Shown here: positions 12,246 through 23,945 of the stretch, piece after piece
Numbering within the stretch: the stretch's first letter is position 1
Layout: every line of letters begins with the position of its first letter
NCBI GenBank assembly: GCA_030770425.1
Contig: JASJFT010000175.1
Location: 33,787-97,786, forward strand
From: Darksidea phi
Taxonomy: Eukaryota > Ascomycota > Dothideomycetes > Pleosporales > Lentitheciaceae
DNA length: 64,000 nucleotides
Direction: 5' to 3'
Translations under genes and position numbers: made by a program
Notes under the pieces: model-generated
What the model saw: only the letters and a program-made list of their open reading frames with translations
Databases searched by the model: none
Told to the model about the DNA's origin: nothing

Positions 12246-13204
12246 AGCTGATACGCAATCGCTTCTGGATAAGGGGTAACTTTTGAGTACGCTGGGGATC
12301 CTCAATGAGATTTGGAAGTTGGGCTATTCCTATGGCCATGACGGCCTTTTGGCGTACGTTGCCTTCGCTTGATAATCGATTGTTTTCTGGATGACGGACG
12401 GGTTTTCCGCTTTTTGGACGGGATAGGGATCATTGGTAGTTTGCATGCGATAGGACACTATATGGATAGGTTGATTGCCTGAACGCAGGAGATGACAAAT
12501 GAATACGCCATTGTGATTATGAACTATGTCCCTAGACCGGACATATGCATCGGCTTTTCGTGAGGTCGCGAGATGAAGGTGAGTGATGTCGCAGGTTGAA
12601 AAGGTAAGCTAGCTGCGTGGATGAGTAGAGCAATCGACGAGACTATGGATGCAGGTCACATTTCCTACGTCGCTACCGCTCAATATTATAACACGCGCCA
12701 CGCCCTCTCTAAGGCACTAGCTATTACCCGCGGCATACGGTGCGCCCTCTTTTGTGAGGCTCGGGCCGTTGCCCTCGTAGTCATGCCATAACGTAAGTCT
12801 CAGGCAATGACTACAACCAACAACCTTGCGTTTCAAGGTATTGGGGGCGAAATGCCCTTTTATATCACCGTTTGGGGTTATTCCGCGAGTTTGACGACGC
12901 GATGGCTGCTACTCATTCGATATGCATCGGCTTTGAAGGGTTGGCTGGGAAGTATCGTCAGCTGAGGTTGCGTGATGCGCGAAACCCCACAACAAGCGAC
13001 CTGAATTCGTAGCTGTGGTCTAGAGTCGGTTCGCTTCCGCTGTGGTTGGCTGCATCTGCGGGTGGAGGTCCAGCTCTTTCAGCTGCAACGAGTTGGCGAC
13101 ACTAGCGTCCATGGGCTTGTGGGTAGCCTTTTACCTTGCTCTCTCTCTTCTCTACGACAATACTTGAGTTTGATGTTGGAGTCGCGAGGAGAAAGACGAC
13201 CAGG
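12246..13204. other. intergenic, no gene seen
   Basis: Nearly 1 kb without a credible frame. It probably holds the 3' UTR of the upstream gene and the promoter of the DOMON/b561 gene, with a CT-rich tract near 13138-13150. Confidence 0.45.
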
Positions 13205-14922
13205 ATGGCAAGTGTTCCAGCGCTATCGTTAGTTTGGGCTAGTACGTAGCAAACCCCTGTTTAGCTCAGCTTTCCTCCGGGTTTGGGTCCGCACATCTCC
13301 AGCGCAACTAACAACCGCCGTCAATAGCTGTCCTAGCCTTCATTCTCTCGACGGCCCTCGCAACTACTCCTTCCTCTTCCTTGCTTACGAGACGCGACGA
13401 AAATAACGATAAAAATGACGAGAAAGACGGGAATATGTCAGTGTTCGTACAGCAGACGGCGTATGGGAATATCAGCTTCGCGGTGACAGCGGTGGAGGAG
13501 ACGGGCGATCTATACTTTCACCTCGAAGCGCCCGGGGAAAATAGCTGGGTTGGAGTTGGAGTAGGGAGGGCGATGAGCGGGAGTTTGGTGTGGGTTGCTT
13601 ATCGGACTGGCGACGATCATGGTAATAACACGCCTCTCAACTCCATTGGCCTGAACTATATGCTGACGAGTGCACGATAGGCGTCACTCTCTCCCCCCGC
13701 CTCGCAACCGGCCATATCGAACCAACGTATAACCCCGATATACCCTGCGTGCTGAACGATGAGGCTGGTGATACGCCGGGCGGCATTGTGGAGCATGATG
13801 GGCATAACATATACGTAGTCAACGTGCGTTGTCGCGATATAAATCATCGCGCTTCTTTCGGCGATAAAGCTCTCAATGACGCGGCGAAATTGGACTTCGA
13901 CACCACCGCCCAGCCGTTCATCTTCGCTGTGGGTCCCACAGATCGTCACCTCCATGATGACGACAAAGAGGCTGGTATACGGCGACACTCCATGTATGGC
14001 TCTTTTACGCTCGACCTGCGCGCCGCCTCTGTGAACAATTCGCTTGGTATGAACCAACAAGTCCTCTCCACTATCGGCAACTGGCAGCTCAAGAACGCTA
14101 AGCTGGCGCTGGAACCACAGAAGGACTTGGACTGGGGCGGTCCCATACACAGTTTGATGATGTGCGGCGCTTTTGTGGTCTTGTTCCCTGTTGGAGTGAT
14201 CTTCTTGAGGGTGCTGGAGAAGGTGAGGTGGCATGCTATTATGCAGGGGATAGGATTGGGATTTATAGCGGGTGGAGTGGGGATGGGTGTATGGGTCGGA
14301 CAGGAGTATAATCAAGTAAGCCTCCACCCTTATCCTCATTCCATTGTTGTTGAAGATGGGAGCGCATGAACTGATTCATGAACAGTCGCAGCAAATCCGC
14401 TCCCCACACCAAATCATCGGCCTCACCGTAGTCTCCTTAACACTCGTCCAATTCGGCCTCGGTCTAGCGCACCACCTCATCTACCTCCGCAAACGCACAC
14501 CCACCTTCCTCGGCCGCATACATGCGATCCTCGGCCCCTTACTCCTAGTGGTCGGTGCTGCAAACGGCTTCCTCGGTTTCCGTTTCTCGGGTGGCTCGTA
14601 CCACAACATCTTGTACGGCGCCATCGTATTCGTTGCGTTTGCGGTGCTGGCAGGACTGCTGGTGTGGAGTGGGAGGCGGAAGGCGAGGAAGGTGAAGATG
14701 AGAGAGGGGAGAAGGGTGATGGATGAGGCGTATGAAGCGTTTAAGCATCAGGAGCCCAGACGTAGGTATGTGAGAGGCGGAGATGCGCGGGGGAGTTTTG
14801 ATGACGATGGGATTCCTTTACGGGAGTTGCCTCCGGGGGAAAGATCGCCTAGACAGGTTCCGTTAGACGGTCCGCCGGCTTATGAGAGCGTGAGGACGGA
14901 GGTGCCGAGGAGTTTGGTGTAG
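13205..14922 (+). CDS. DOMON-cytochrome b561 membrane redox protein
   Basis: Predicted secretory-pathway membrane protein moving electrons across a membrane (family knowledge: haem DOMON domain outside, b561 core in the membrane). Exons 13205-13241, 13328-13621, 13681-14315 and 14386-14922 join in frame to 500 aa. The first exon codes only part of the signal peptide (SLVWA-TVLAFILSTALA). A CDH/DOMON-like domain follows (SVFVQQTAYGNISFAV, GENSWVGVGVGRAMSG), then about five hydrophobic segments from residue 305 on. Candidate haem histidines lie in HSLMM, RWHAIMQG, SPHQIIG and GRIHAILG. The tail is cytosolic, charged and ends Pro-rich (PPAYESVRTEVP). It is convergent with the laccase gene, with a transposase relic between. 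It could act as a ferric or quinone reductase; the substrate cannot be read from sequence. Confidence 0.88.
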
Positions 14923-15065
14923 CTACAAGGCCCTCCCATGAACGGGCGATACCGAGGTTCGGTGGGGGGAGGTCTGTACATGGAAGCTACGAGAATCAAA
15001 TACCTCCATTTATATACGTTTTTGCTAGCACCCAGAGGTACCAAATTCCGCCCTATTCCACCACA

Positions 15066-15221
15066 ATGCCGAAAACACCTAATCGTCGCCTCACATATCG
15101 AGAACGCGTTCAGATATGGACCCTCAGAGAGGAGGGTTATCCACAGAAAGAGATTGCGCAGAAGCTTAGGATACCTATTCCTACTATCTCACGCTACCTA
15201 AACACCCCCACGACGCCGTGA
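15066..15221 (+). mobile_element. Tc1/mariner-like transposase HTH relic
   Basis: A 51-codon frame begins MPKTPNRRLTYRERVQIWTL and continues with REEGYPQKEIAQKL and IPTISRYL. This is the helix-turn-helix layout found at the N-terminus of Tc1/mariner and related transposases (recognition helix IPTISRYL). No catalytic DDE/D part follows in any frame, so this is a truncated remnant. It could alternatively be a small domesticated HTH protein, since the frame is intact from ATG to stop. Confidence 0.55.
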
Positions 15222-15751
15222 AATAGGCCCTGGAGTACTACTAGGGGACTAATAAGTAGTAGGATCAGGCCCGTTATCCAGAACTTGGTCATGACTCTTC
15301 GCTTCAGTCTTATCGTTGCTAAATGTGAGGCATCGTCTGCAGCTTATCAACTAAGTTCCAAGACGCGCCAAAAGAGCATGAAATGGAATGAGCACAGAGA
15401 TATAAAGAGTCGGAAGAAGATAGGCGGATTAATGTAGGTATGTGGATTATAACTTATATTTACAACTAGCCGATAATAATAACGTTGACTATCAGAGAAT
15501 CGCTTGGAGGGGAAAATAGCCAAACCCCCCCGAAATACTAGGAGAAGAGAGTGACGCTCTTGTAGTAGTTCCGAACTAAGAAAACCCGACGAAAAGAAAA
15601 TCATGTCTCGGCGTAAGCTGGACTCTACCCATGGTAGGTGTTAGAAAGCGCCCGAACAGCCACTATGATACCCATTACCCATATAGACAGTTGGGGAAAA
15701 TTTAGTTTACAAAAAGATTAGCGAATGGTAAAGGAGCATAAGAATGCGGAC
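15222..15751. other. AT-richer spacer beside transposase relic
   Basis: No gene. The DNA is richer in TA and in short repeats of tagtag type than its surroundings, in keeping with decayed transposon sequence following the HTH relic. The part near 15700 may include the laccase 3' UTR. Confidence 0.4.
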
Positions 15752-17823
15752 TTAGATACCCGAATCTTCTTGATCGGAGTACTTCCACGTCCCCGGCTTG
15801 CCCATCCACTCAGACCACTTGTTACAGCCCTGCTTCAGAGGATCCAAGCTCGGCGCACCTCCGATACTGGATAAGATCTTGTCTTGCTTCTCCAGCACCT
15901 GCAGCGCGAGCCCGGATCCCGCATGCCACGCAATGTGGCAATGGACGAGCCATACACCCGGGTTATCCGTCTTGAAGGCGAGGACAAGGTGGCCGTTGTT
16001 GGGCAGCATGGCGACGTCACGGCGGGGCGGGTTTTCGAGGTTGAATTTGGGTGGGTTGGCTGGGTCGAAGTTTTGGCTTCCATTGGAGATCACGGCGAAG
16101 TCGTGGCCGTGAAGATGGATGGGATGTGTACCGGAGAACATATTGGTAGTGGCGTTGCCGGAGTTTATGATCATGTAGACGAAACCCTCGGGCTCGTTGA
16201 AGTTGTCTGGTACGCATTAGTCATGGTGTTTTACAGCAGAGGGCGTGCGACTTACATGGCTCGACGGCGTACTCAGGGTTCCATGTCTTGTTATCAAGGT
16301 TGAGGATGGTCGGGTCAGTGAAATTGAGCCACATGGGTGTCTCGGCCAATTCCCACCTGAACGCGCCGTGGACCCGACCAGTGCGATCGTTACCAGCATA
16401 GTGAGCGTTTTTCAGGATGTCGTTCTGCGGAGCAGTCACAGTCCAGCCGATGTGGGGTGAGATAACGGGGTCGGCGCAGCCAACCGTAACAGGCCAGCGC
16501 TCAGTAGTGGGCGTAGCATCGCCAGTAGCGTCCGTGTAGCTGATGATACCAACGCGTTGAGTGTCAGGCTGGGCGGCAGGGAAATTAGGGTGGTTGAACT
16601 GGCAGTCGCCGGCTTTGTATTCGGTGCGCATCCAGTACCTTCCGTTCGCAGCGGCGGTTTGGTTGGCGTGGACAATGATGCTGTACCGCTGGCCGATACC
16701 AACGGAAAGCGAGTTTGTGAAGAAGGGCTTGATAGGAACCAAATCAGCCGAGACAACCTGTAGCATATGATTGTCGATGGAAAAGTGAAAGTGGAAGTCT
16801 GTGCCGCCGTTTATGACACGAATGAGGTACTTCTTGTCGTGTTCGAATGTCTGTTGGAAGTACGCACCGCCGTCTTTGTAGCGGCCTGTGCCGTTGACGA
16901 CGATGGAGTCGGCGGCAGGAGGAAGACCAGGAAGTGAATTGTGAAATGCTTCGTAGGCGTTCGCGTGGTACCAGTCGGCGACAATGATGGGCGACCATTC
17001 CTCGTCCCAGTCGGCGGTGCTGGGCCCATGAATCATAAAGGGGGCGGCAACACCGTCGGTGTATTGGGAACTATAGTGAGAGTGATACCAGGTAGGGCCG
17101 TATTGTCTGAGGCGGAACTTGTAGGTGAATACATCATCTTGTGCGATAGGGCACTGAGTGACGCCTAGGATAGGTTAGTAATTGTGTATATGGCAGAAGT
17201 AATAGTGTTAGACTTACCATTGACCCCGTCCATCGGATTCTCGCCCAACATGCGAAGACCGTGCCAGTGAATAGTGGTACCGTTATTTTTATTCACGTTT
17301 CTCACATTGACCACAACGGTGTCTCCCCAGCAGGCTTCGATAAGTTCACCCGGATATTTTCCGTTGATGACCTGTGCGAGCTTTGTGAAGCCATCAGGGG
17401 CGATTTCTGCCTCGGTGATATCAAGATTATACTGAACATTGTTAGTTTAGTGCTCGGCCAGTCCGCATCAATGGTAGCAAAAACAAGGGTTGCTCACGGT
17501 TCTTGTAGTACCTGGCCTAAAGTTAGCATGATCTGGGTACATCAAGAAACGTAATGCTCACCCTCAGGGACGTTGTCCTCATAATCAGTATCAATGCCGA
17601 ACACTTTGCCATCCTTATCTTTGACCCAGCATCCTCTGTTGCCTTTTTCATTACAGAATTCCCACCCCTCAGGATACTTGCATTGGAAGCCAGGCGAAGC
17701 TTGCCTAGGTGTGAAAATGTTTCGCTTCGATGAAGCTTCAGAAACGATCGGACTCGCCCCTGTGAAGGGAGCTGCGCCCAAGAAAGCAAGGAAAGAAACG
17801 AGTGTGTGGCGGGAGAAACCCAT
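15752..17823 (-). CDS. secreted asco-laccase (multicopper oxidase)
   Basis: Extracellular blue copper oxidase that oxidises phenols and reduces O2 to water. Five exons (17562-17823, 17498-17511, 17218-17431, 16256-17164, 15752-16206) give 617 aa. There is a signal peptide (TLVSFLAFLGAAPFTGASP) and a probable propeptide ending in KR. Copper sites are complete: HWHG, WYHSH, HPIHLHGH (His494-501) and HCHIAWH (His555-561). The T1 axial position is Leu566. The protein ends DSGI, matching the C-terminal plug (DSGL/V/I) of ascomycete laccases. Exon 2 is only 14 nt; using it is the only way to get VPEG-TTRT-YNLDIT in frame. Many N-glycosylation sequons fit secretion. The gene is convergent with the DOMON/b561 gene. 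Confidence 0.95.
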
Positions 17824-20510
17824 TGTAAAGAATGAATGCTATGCTAACGAAAGCGGAGGATGATGCGAATGATGAAAAGATACGTAGCGAGCAGGTCATG
17901 GACTTATATACTTTTACATTCTCTTCACCGCACTGCTTCGCCTCAGAGCACTATGACCGTTTCTCTGAATGAGGAAGAAACATCGTATTCGTGGGTAGGC
18001 GGCATGTGGCATGGTTCTTTTGCGTGGGTGGCACGGTGTAACGGGCAGCCTCGTGGAAAACGTGCGTGACAAGCTTTGCCCTTTTCGCAAGAAAGCGGTA
18101 ATAAGGTCCTTCAGGATTGTGGCTTGCATGTATGTGACCACAAAGTAATTATCGATATAAGCTATCTTCGTACACCGCTTCTGAGTTCAGTGACAAGGGG
18201 TCCTTAGAGCAGTTGTGCCCGAAGACCGAGCTCGAGGCCAGAGTTGGAGAGGTTCTACATTGGTAGTCGGGACGCCTTAGCTCTAACAGGCGAATGCGAA
18301 ATGAAGCAGGGTCGGTCGGTAAGATCGGAGCCAGGAAGTATCGCTAGGGCTACGTTTCCACGTGGTTTCTATTTCCAGGCTGACAGGGTGCTAAGCAGCA
18401 AACCGTTGCCGAAAGAGAGTGCAGTCCCACCTATCTGTTGCATATCTATGGCCTACAGTGTAATGACCGATGCTGACTTGTCCGATAGATCCGTGATGCT
18501 CTCTGGAGAACTTCTGACTGTACAGCCTTGAGAGTGTCCAGGTTATTTTTCCAGCACCACCTCTGAAAGCAATTGGTGCAGGGCCACTGAGACATTTTGA
18601 TATACGGGGAAGGACGTCATGAGTCGTGAAATAATAGAGCTCCTCGGAAAAGGCCACATACCGCGAAGGATGACCGTATCATGAGACTTTGGAGCCTCTG
18701 CCGCTGCTGCCGGGAAGGAATCCGCGCTGCTAGCTCATCCCGCGGCGAGGTGCGTTGGCCGCTAACCGTGATAACCCACTGGAGATATCGCGAACGCAAC
18801 GTTGTGTTGATGTGACGTGACAAGCCGTTCAACAGAAGGATCAGTAGCGAACAGAATGGGGGAATAGTGTCGCCTTCCGTAGCCGTGCGCTAGAGCACAG
18901 ACCGCCAAACTCGGGCCAGCCGAAATCCCCTCCTCAACCGCAAAAGCCCCATCTTACTATTCCTTCAATCCCCATTTGATCAAAGTTCTTATGCGACAAT
19001 ATTGAAGCACAGGCAAGATTTCCGTCTATGGTCATGAGCGCCTCAGCTCCTAGCATCCAACGCCCTGCGCGTAAGCCACCATCCCAGGTACTCTTCGCAA
19101 AATGGATACCATTCAGTCAGCGCCACCGCCTAACTGCAGCGATCCGAGCTCTCGTGTCAATGGTGCCATGAGATCTGTAGGCGGCCGCGCGGAGTTCTGT
19201 TTGAAGTCCGATGCGACGTGGCCCTACCTCTGCCCCGAACATTTAGAGCACTTCAAATGATCGATGGGCGACATCTCCAGGTGCGCAAAGCAATTGCCTG
19301 GATGCGCCGGTATTCACGTCCCATAGTGCGTAGGATGTTCTTCATCCTCAAAGTAGTACTCCAAAGGAGAGATCTGGAGCGCTAGTGCCAACCGCAACGC
19401 AGGCCCGCAAAACCCGTCAGAGTTCCAATCGCCCCGTTCGGCATTCAAGCCCATTCGCCGGACTTAGAACGCCAAGCACCCTCTCAGCCCCAGGAAGGTC
19501 TCTTCTTCGTGTTAAATCATAAGACAGTGCGGCACAATTTCCAGGCCGAGGTGTTCGGAACAGAAATGTAAGACAAAGGTAGGAATATGCCATCTGACGC
19601 GCCTTTGTTTCAGCTCTATTTCAACAACAACCACAACAACTACAGATGTAACGATACCAAGCATAGGTACGCAGATACTAAGTGCAGCAACATTGCAACA
19701 TTTGTCTATGTGCTTTCTCGAACAACCCTATTACCGCGTTTGCTGCGTTAGACATCGCCCTACAAGCGAAAGACCACTATCCTTGCCAATATGTGGCGTA
19801 GGGCAGATCCAGACGCCGGGTAAGATCGTATTGCTTGCATCAGCCACTGCAACAAAGCCTTGTATTTTAAGACGACCAAAATGCTAATCGCATTTTGGAC
19901 ATGGGTATCTAAGACATTGTCATCATAGAACATTCGACCAGATTCTCTACCACATGGCATTGCAGTAAATACCAATACAAATCCTTGCTGCTAGGCTCCA
20001 GCGTTGGGAGGGAACAGTGTGTTTGAACGCATACTTCCCTTATACCATGGCGGTCTGATCACGCGGACACAGTTTCATAACACTGCATGTGTGCAGTTGA
20101 GGGTGGCTTGACGGTGTAAAGCTCTACATGTCGCGTAGAGTGGTACAGAGACTGTTATGTTCGGGTTGTTGGCTCGCGTTGAAACTGCTGTAACGCTGTG
20201 TTCACAAAATTAACTGGATACGTGGACATGTACAGAGTCAAATTTCACTCCTCCTATTCATAGACACTATTCAAACATCTTACATATACAGTAGCAGAAA
20301 ATAGCTATACTGAAGTTCCACATACATAGAGGGTATTGTAATGAAAGTTGTGCTATTTAGCGCCTTTTCGATCCACGGTACTGTGAGTTGCACTAATTCG
20401 CCTTTGACAACAACAAAAAATCTTCAGTATTAGTGGAATTTTCTGAGCCAAAAAAAAATGTCATAAACCTACTAGGATGCGAAAAGTCCGCCAAAAATAT
20501 AAAAAAGAAA
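17824..20510. other. 2.7-kb gene-poor region
   Basis: The first few hundred bases upstream of 17823 should be the laccase promoter. Beyond that I find no convincing frame, domain or RNA gene; the longest frames are under 100 codons and look random. The part near 20400-20510 turns AT-rich. Confidence 0.5.
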
Positions 20511-20721
20511 TGACAAGAGTGGGATTCGAACCCACTGCCTTTTGTTAGTATGTTTGATGTAAAGGGTTAAACCAAGAGGACGTACCGCGGGCGAAGCCCA
20601 TGAGAACACCCTAACCATTGGGCAAGCTTTCGCTTCTAAGTAACATTAGCACATTAATTCTGCTTAGGTAGGATCAGGGAGTCTAACGAGTCACACGCCA
20701 TAACCACTCGGCCATCTTGCC
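20511..20721 (-). other. tRNA-Ser-like pieces, interrupted (relic or Pol III element)
   Basis: On the minus strand the 5' end (from 20721) reads GGCAAGATGGCCGAGTGGTT, a perfect box A and D arm of a serine/leucine-type tRNA. The 3' end has a perfect 5-bp T stem (20519-20523 with 20531-20535), the loop TTCGAAT, and TCTTGTC (20512-20518), which pairs with the 5' GGCAAGA with one G-U. A long-variable-arm-like hairpin GGGCTTCGCCC lies at 20589-20599. The span is 211 nt rather than about 85-110, and I cannot build a clean anticodon stem or identify an anticodon. It may be a tRNA relic with insertions, an intron-bearing tRNA I misfold, or a tRNA-derived SINE. Confidence 0.35.
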
Positions 20722-21265
20722 TGTTTTATATTAAATCTAACGGCTATTTCAATTATATAGCACATAATTTTCAATTGCAATCGCGATAATGCTAGGTGGG
20801 ACGCGTGGATCTAAAATAACCGCAAAACCCCTAGCTCTTATAGCGCTGCATCGTAAACACTAAGCTATACTGTTATCTGGCTGCGAGAACCTCGCCTCAT
20901 ATTTAAATCTTACGAGGAAATCTTTGCATTAACCAAGACTCTGGCATGTCACGTGCCTTGAATTTCTTTCCAAGCGTCATGACTAAGCGATTGTGCCGCT
21001 CGTCCTGGAAGCCGACGGCGCGACTCACACCACGCACCCAACAACGAAAGGACACGGCAATGCCATTGGCACGCTATTTCGGGGCCATCTATAGAAGACT
21101 CTTTAATAGCGCTAAACCCTCCGCTCTCCGTTACCAGTCGAGGCAAACCCATCAGCCGCGAAGAGCTGTTCACCTACACGAACGGTCGCTTCCTGGCTAA
21201 TAATGCCGAGGCCTACAGCCGTAGATATGTACGATTCGATATTAATTAGCTATACGCCGTAACTA
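20722..21265. other. no supported gene
   Basis: Decayed-looking DNA between the tRNA-like pieces and the kinesin fragment. A short frame at 20946-21200 has no recognised similarity. Confidence 0.4.
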
Positions 21266-21269
21266 CAGT

Positions 21270-21880
21270 AGCTCATTGCCGTGGACACACCAACGAAGCT
21301 CAAGATATACGACAATATGACAAGGAAAGGGCATACTACAACGATTGTGCAGGGCATGGAAGAGAAACACATTAAGAACGCAACTGAAGGAATTAAGGTC
21401 TTCCAGGAGGGGAGCTCGAAGCGTCAGGTAGCTGCTACCAAATGCAACGACCTCAGCAGCAGAAGCCACACTGTGTTCACCATCACAGCCTACGTACGTC
21501 GCACTGCCGAAGGCAGCCCTGATGAGTTCGTTCAAGCTGGGAAGCTGAACCTGGTTGACTTAGCTGGAAGCGAGAACATCCAGCGGTCTGGCGCTGAGAA
21601 CAAGCGCGCCGCCGAGGCAGGGCTTATTAGCAGGAGCTTGTTAACGCTTGGAAGGGTAATCAACGCCCTCGTCGATGGTAGCGTATATGTTCCTTATCGG
21701 GAGTCGAAGCTCACGCGCCTGCTACAAGATTCGCTTGGTGGCCGGACGAAGACTTGCATAATTGCCACCATCTCGCCGGCCAAGGCCAACCTGCGCATCT
21801 CGCGCCACCCTCTCTTATGAAGTGTATGCATCGGCAAATCAAGACCCGCGACCAAGGGAGAAGATATCCCCATAGATTGC
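21270..21880 (+). pseudogene. kinesin-5 (BimC/Eg5-type) motor-domain fragment
   Basis: The second half of a kinesin motor domain is preserved almost without damage: KLKIYDNMTRKGHTTTIVQG, switch I region NDLSSRSHTVF, switch II region NLVDLAGSEN, then IPYRESKLTRLLQDSL-like VPYRESKLTRLLQDSLGG and TCIIATISPAK. These are kinesin-5 signatures. The ATP-binding P-loop half and the whole stalk/tail are absent. At the 3' end the frame breaks after SPAKANL: the continuation resembling STLDYAFRAKN (ATLSYEVYASAN) is in another frame from about 21803. The best reading is a partial gene copy that has lost function, in a gene-poor region. Confidence 0.8.
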
Positions 21881-22587
21881 GCCACAACCGACTGATAAAT
21901 GGATCTGCACAATTTGCCTAGAGTAGAACACAGGGGGTTGGGAAGCGGGGTAGCAAAGCGGCATCTGGGGTGCATGTGCAGCTTCCCCGCACTCAGAAAA
22001 CCCTGCGCCGCCATTTTCTGCTTGCATGTGATAGCTTTGCGTGGCATTTGCTGGCTTGCAAGAGACATGCCAATTGCGCAAACTTTCTTTCGAGTCATTC
22101 CCGCCCAAGATCCTGGTGCGCGGTTGGTGATGCCAGCTCGCAACCGGCTAAATTCGCATCGCAGCGAACAAGCAGATGGATGGCGCCCAGTAGCACCGTT
22201 GGGAGCGGGGTATCAAGCGCGGAGAGGTCGAAGACATGTAGGCCCCGGCGAGGGCTGATTCCCTCGCGCGAAAAGGATTTGCGGTGCCGGTATCGCATCA
22301 TTAGAGAAGTTTCACGGGACGACGGGCTCTATGTAATGCGTTATTGAGACTGTACAGTGTGATATTTTGGATTGTTGGCTTTCAGAAAGATACCATTGAT
22401 GCTAGCTATAGATGTAGGGAGAGACAAAGGGAAATTGTAGATTACAATGGGAGATCGCGCCTTGTCCAAGGGTATCATGATTGCACACCAAAGATTCAAA
22501 ATTTAACGAATGTCGCCTCAACACCTTGGAACCGAGGATTTTCAATCCTTTTTTCTCATAGCCTCGCAAAGTATCAGTGCTTGTCTC
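21881..22587. other. no supported gene
   Basis: Short overlapping frames only. The downstream end adjoins the 3' end of the rhodopsin-like gene on the minus strand. Confidence 0.45.
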
Positions 22588-23945
22588 TCAGCTGACGCGC
22601 ACTTCCTTCGTCATCATAATACCGTTATGTACCGCCACTGGAGGTTGGAGAGGACGAATGCTCTCATCGCTCTGCTTCGTATGTACCATATCCCAGGCCT
22701 CATTACCCGCGATTCCGGTATGCGACGTTGTGATGCGCACGTTGTAGGGCTTGCCACTGGCGGCTGAGGAAGCGCCTCCGCTGGTGAAGCTTTGGAGGTT
22801 GATGCTCTTGTCCGACCTGTCACCCATGTCTTGATATCCTAGCGAGGTGCGGTTCACATACGCTGACGCTCTTCCAGTTCCTCTTGATCCTCTCCCTGTT
22901 GTAATAGCGCGTGCGGCTTCGAGGAACCAGTTGAAGAGCGGTTTAAGCGCGGGTAGCGAGGCTGCGATGATACCGACTGTGAATTCGATGTAGTTCCAGA
23001 CGTTGAATGAATCACGGACTGTCCAGTCGAGATCGTCCAGGGCGTTCCACTGCATGACGGCTTTGACTATTGCTGCGGCGCATGCGAACCAGCCAAGTGA
23101 GAGCACTGCGATTAACGATATCTTGGTGCGAACATTGAGTTGCAGCTGCCACACAAGCGGGACAGGTAGAATCGCGAATAAAATGTCGGTAACGATATTG
23201 AATGCTTCAATTAGTCAGTCATGCGCAGTCGACTATCTTGCGATGTGCTTACAGCTATTCATGAGGCCGAGATTGCGGAACGTATTCTTGCTGTAGCACT
23301 GCGCATCTCCCATCCCGAGAGGCGGTGGTCGAAGTCGGAAGTCCCAAATAGCCTCAATGGGGAGGCATTGGAAGACTAGTGTTCCAGTGCACGCGAGTGT
23401 GAGAAGGACGATGAAGACAATGACTCCGTATAGGCCGCGACTATATGGCGTCTTCGACGCGATTCCCGTGAGGCGGAGAAGGAAGAAAGCTATAGAAACT
23501 TTCACGGATGATATGCCGATCATGATGACGATGGATTGGATGTAAAGTAACTTGGCGAACCGCAAATACATCTCTCGGTCAGCTAGAAGCACGAATAAGT
23601 GCTTCCCAAGGCCATAGTCAGTCTCGAACTTGAAGCATGCGAAGCATGCTGTTGCTAGAATCTAAAGCGTATGGTCAGCTTTGATTGTGGGGTCAAGTCA
23701 AGTATCAATCTTACCATTGCAAAGACCATCATACAGTCGTCGACGCCAAAGACCCTGAGCATAGCGATCCGGACATAACATCTGAGCAAGACGATAATTG
23801 CTGCGATAGCGAAAAAAGATCCTGTAATGGACAAGATCTCCGAAGCATTCGAGTAGGCGATATATTCTGGAGTGAGGGGAGGCATTGCTGGAGGTGCTTG
23901 TCTCCTCATGGCCTGCTCCACATGTGTTCTCCAGGCGACCGGCAT
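22588..23945 (-). CDS. fungal rhodopsin-like (PTH11-type) integral membrane protein
   Basis: Three exons (23715-23945, 23253-23661, 22588-23204) give 418 aa. About seven hydrophobic segments are visible, e.g. ILSITGSFFAIAAIIVLLRC, LYIQSIVIMIGISSVKVSIA, GLYGVIVFIVLLTLACTGTL, IVTDILFAILPVPLVWQLQL and ISLIAVLSLGWFACAAAIVK. The pattern FGVDDCMMVFAM after TM2, the Cys-containing loop with W-D (IEAIWDF), and the cytosolic tail rich in Ser/Gly match the large fungal rhodopsin-domain family related to PTH11 receptors. Their ligands are mostly unknown. No N-terminal CFEM domain is seen. An upstream TTG extends the frame, but the ATG at 23945 is chosen; an ATG 12 codons downstream is also possible. Confidence 0.85.

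Noticed and set aside
20795..20875. A further tRNA-like stretch on the minus strand (TAGCTTAGTGTTTA box-A-like)
   Set aside because: No consistent cloverleaf; anticodon stem and T arm do not pair.
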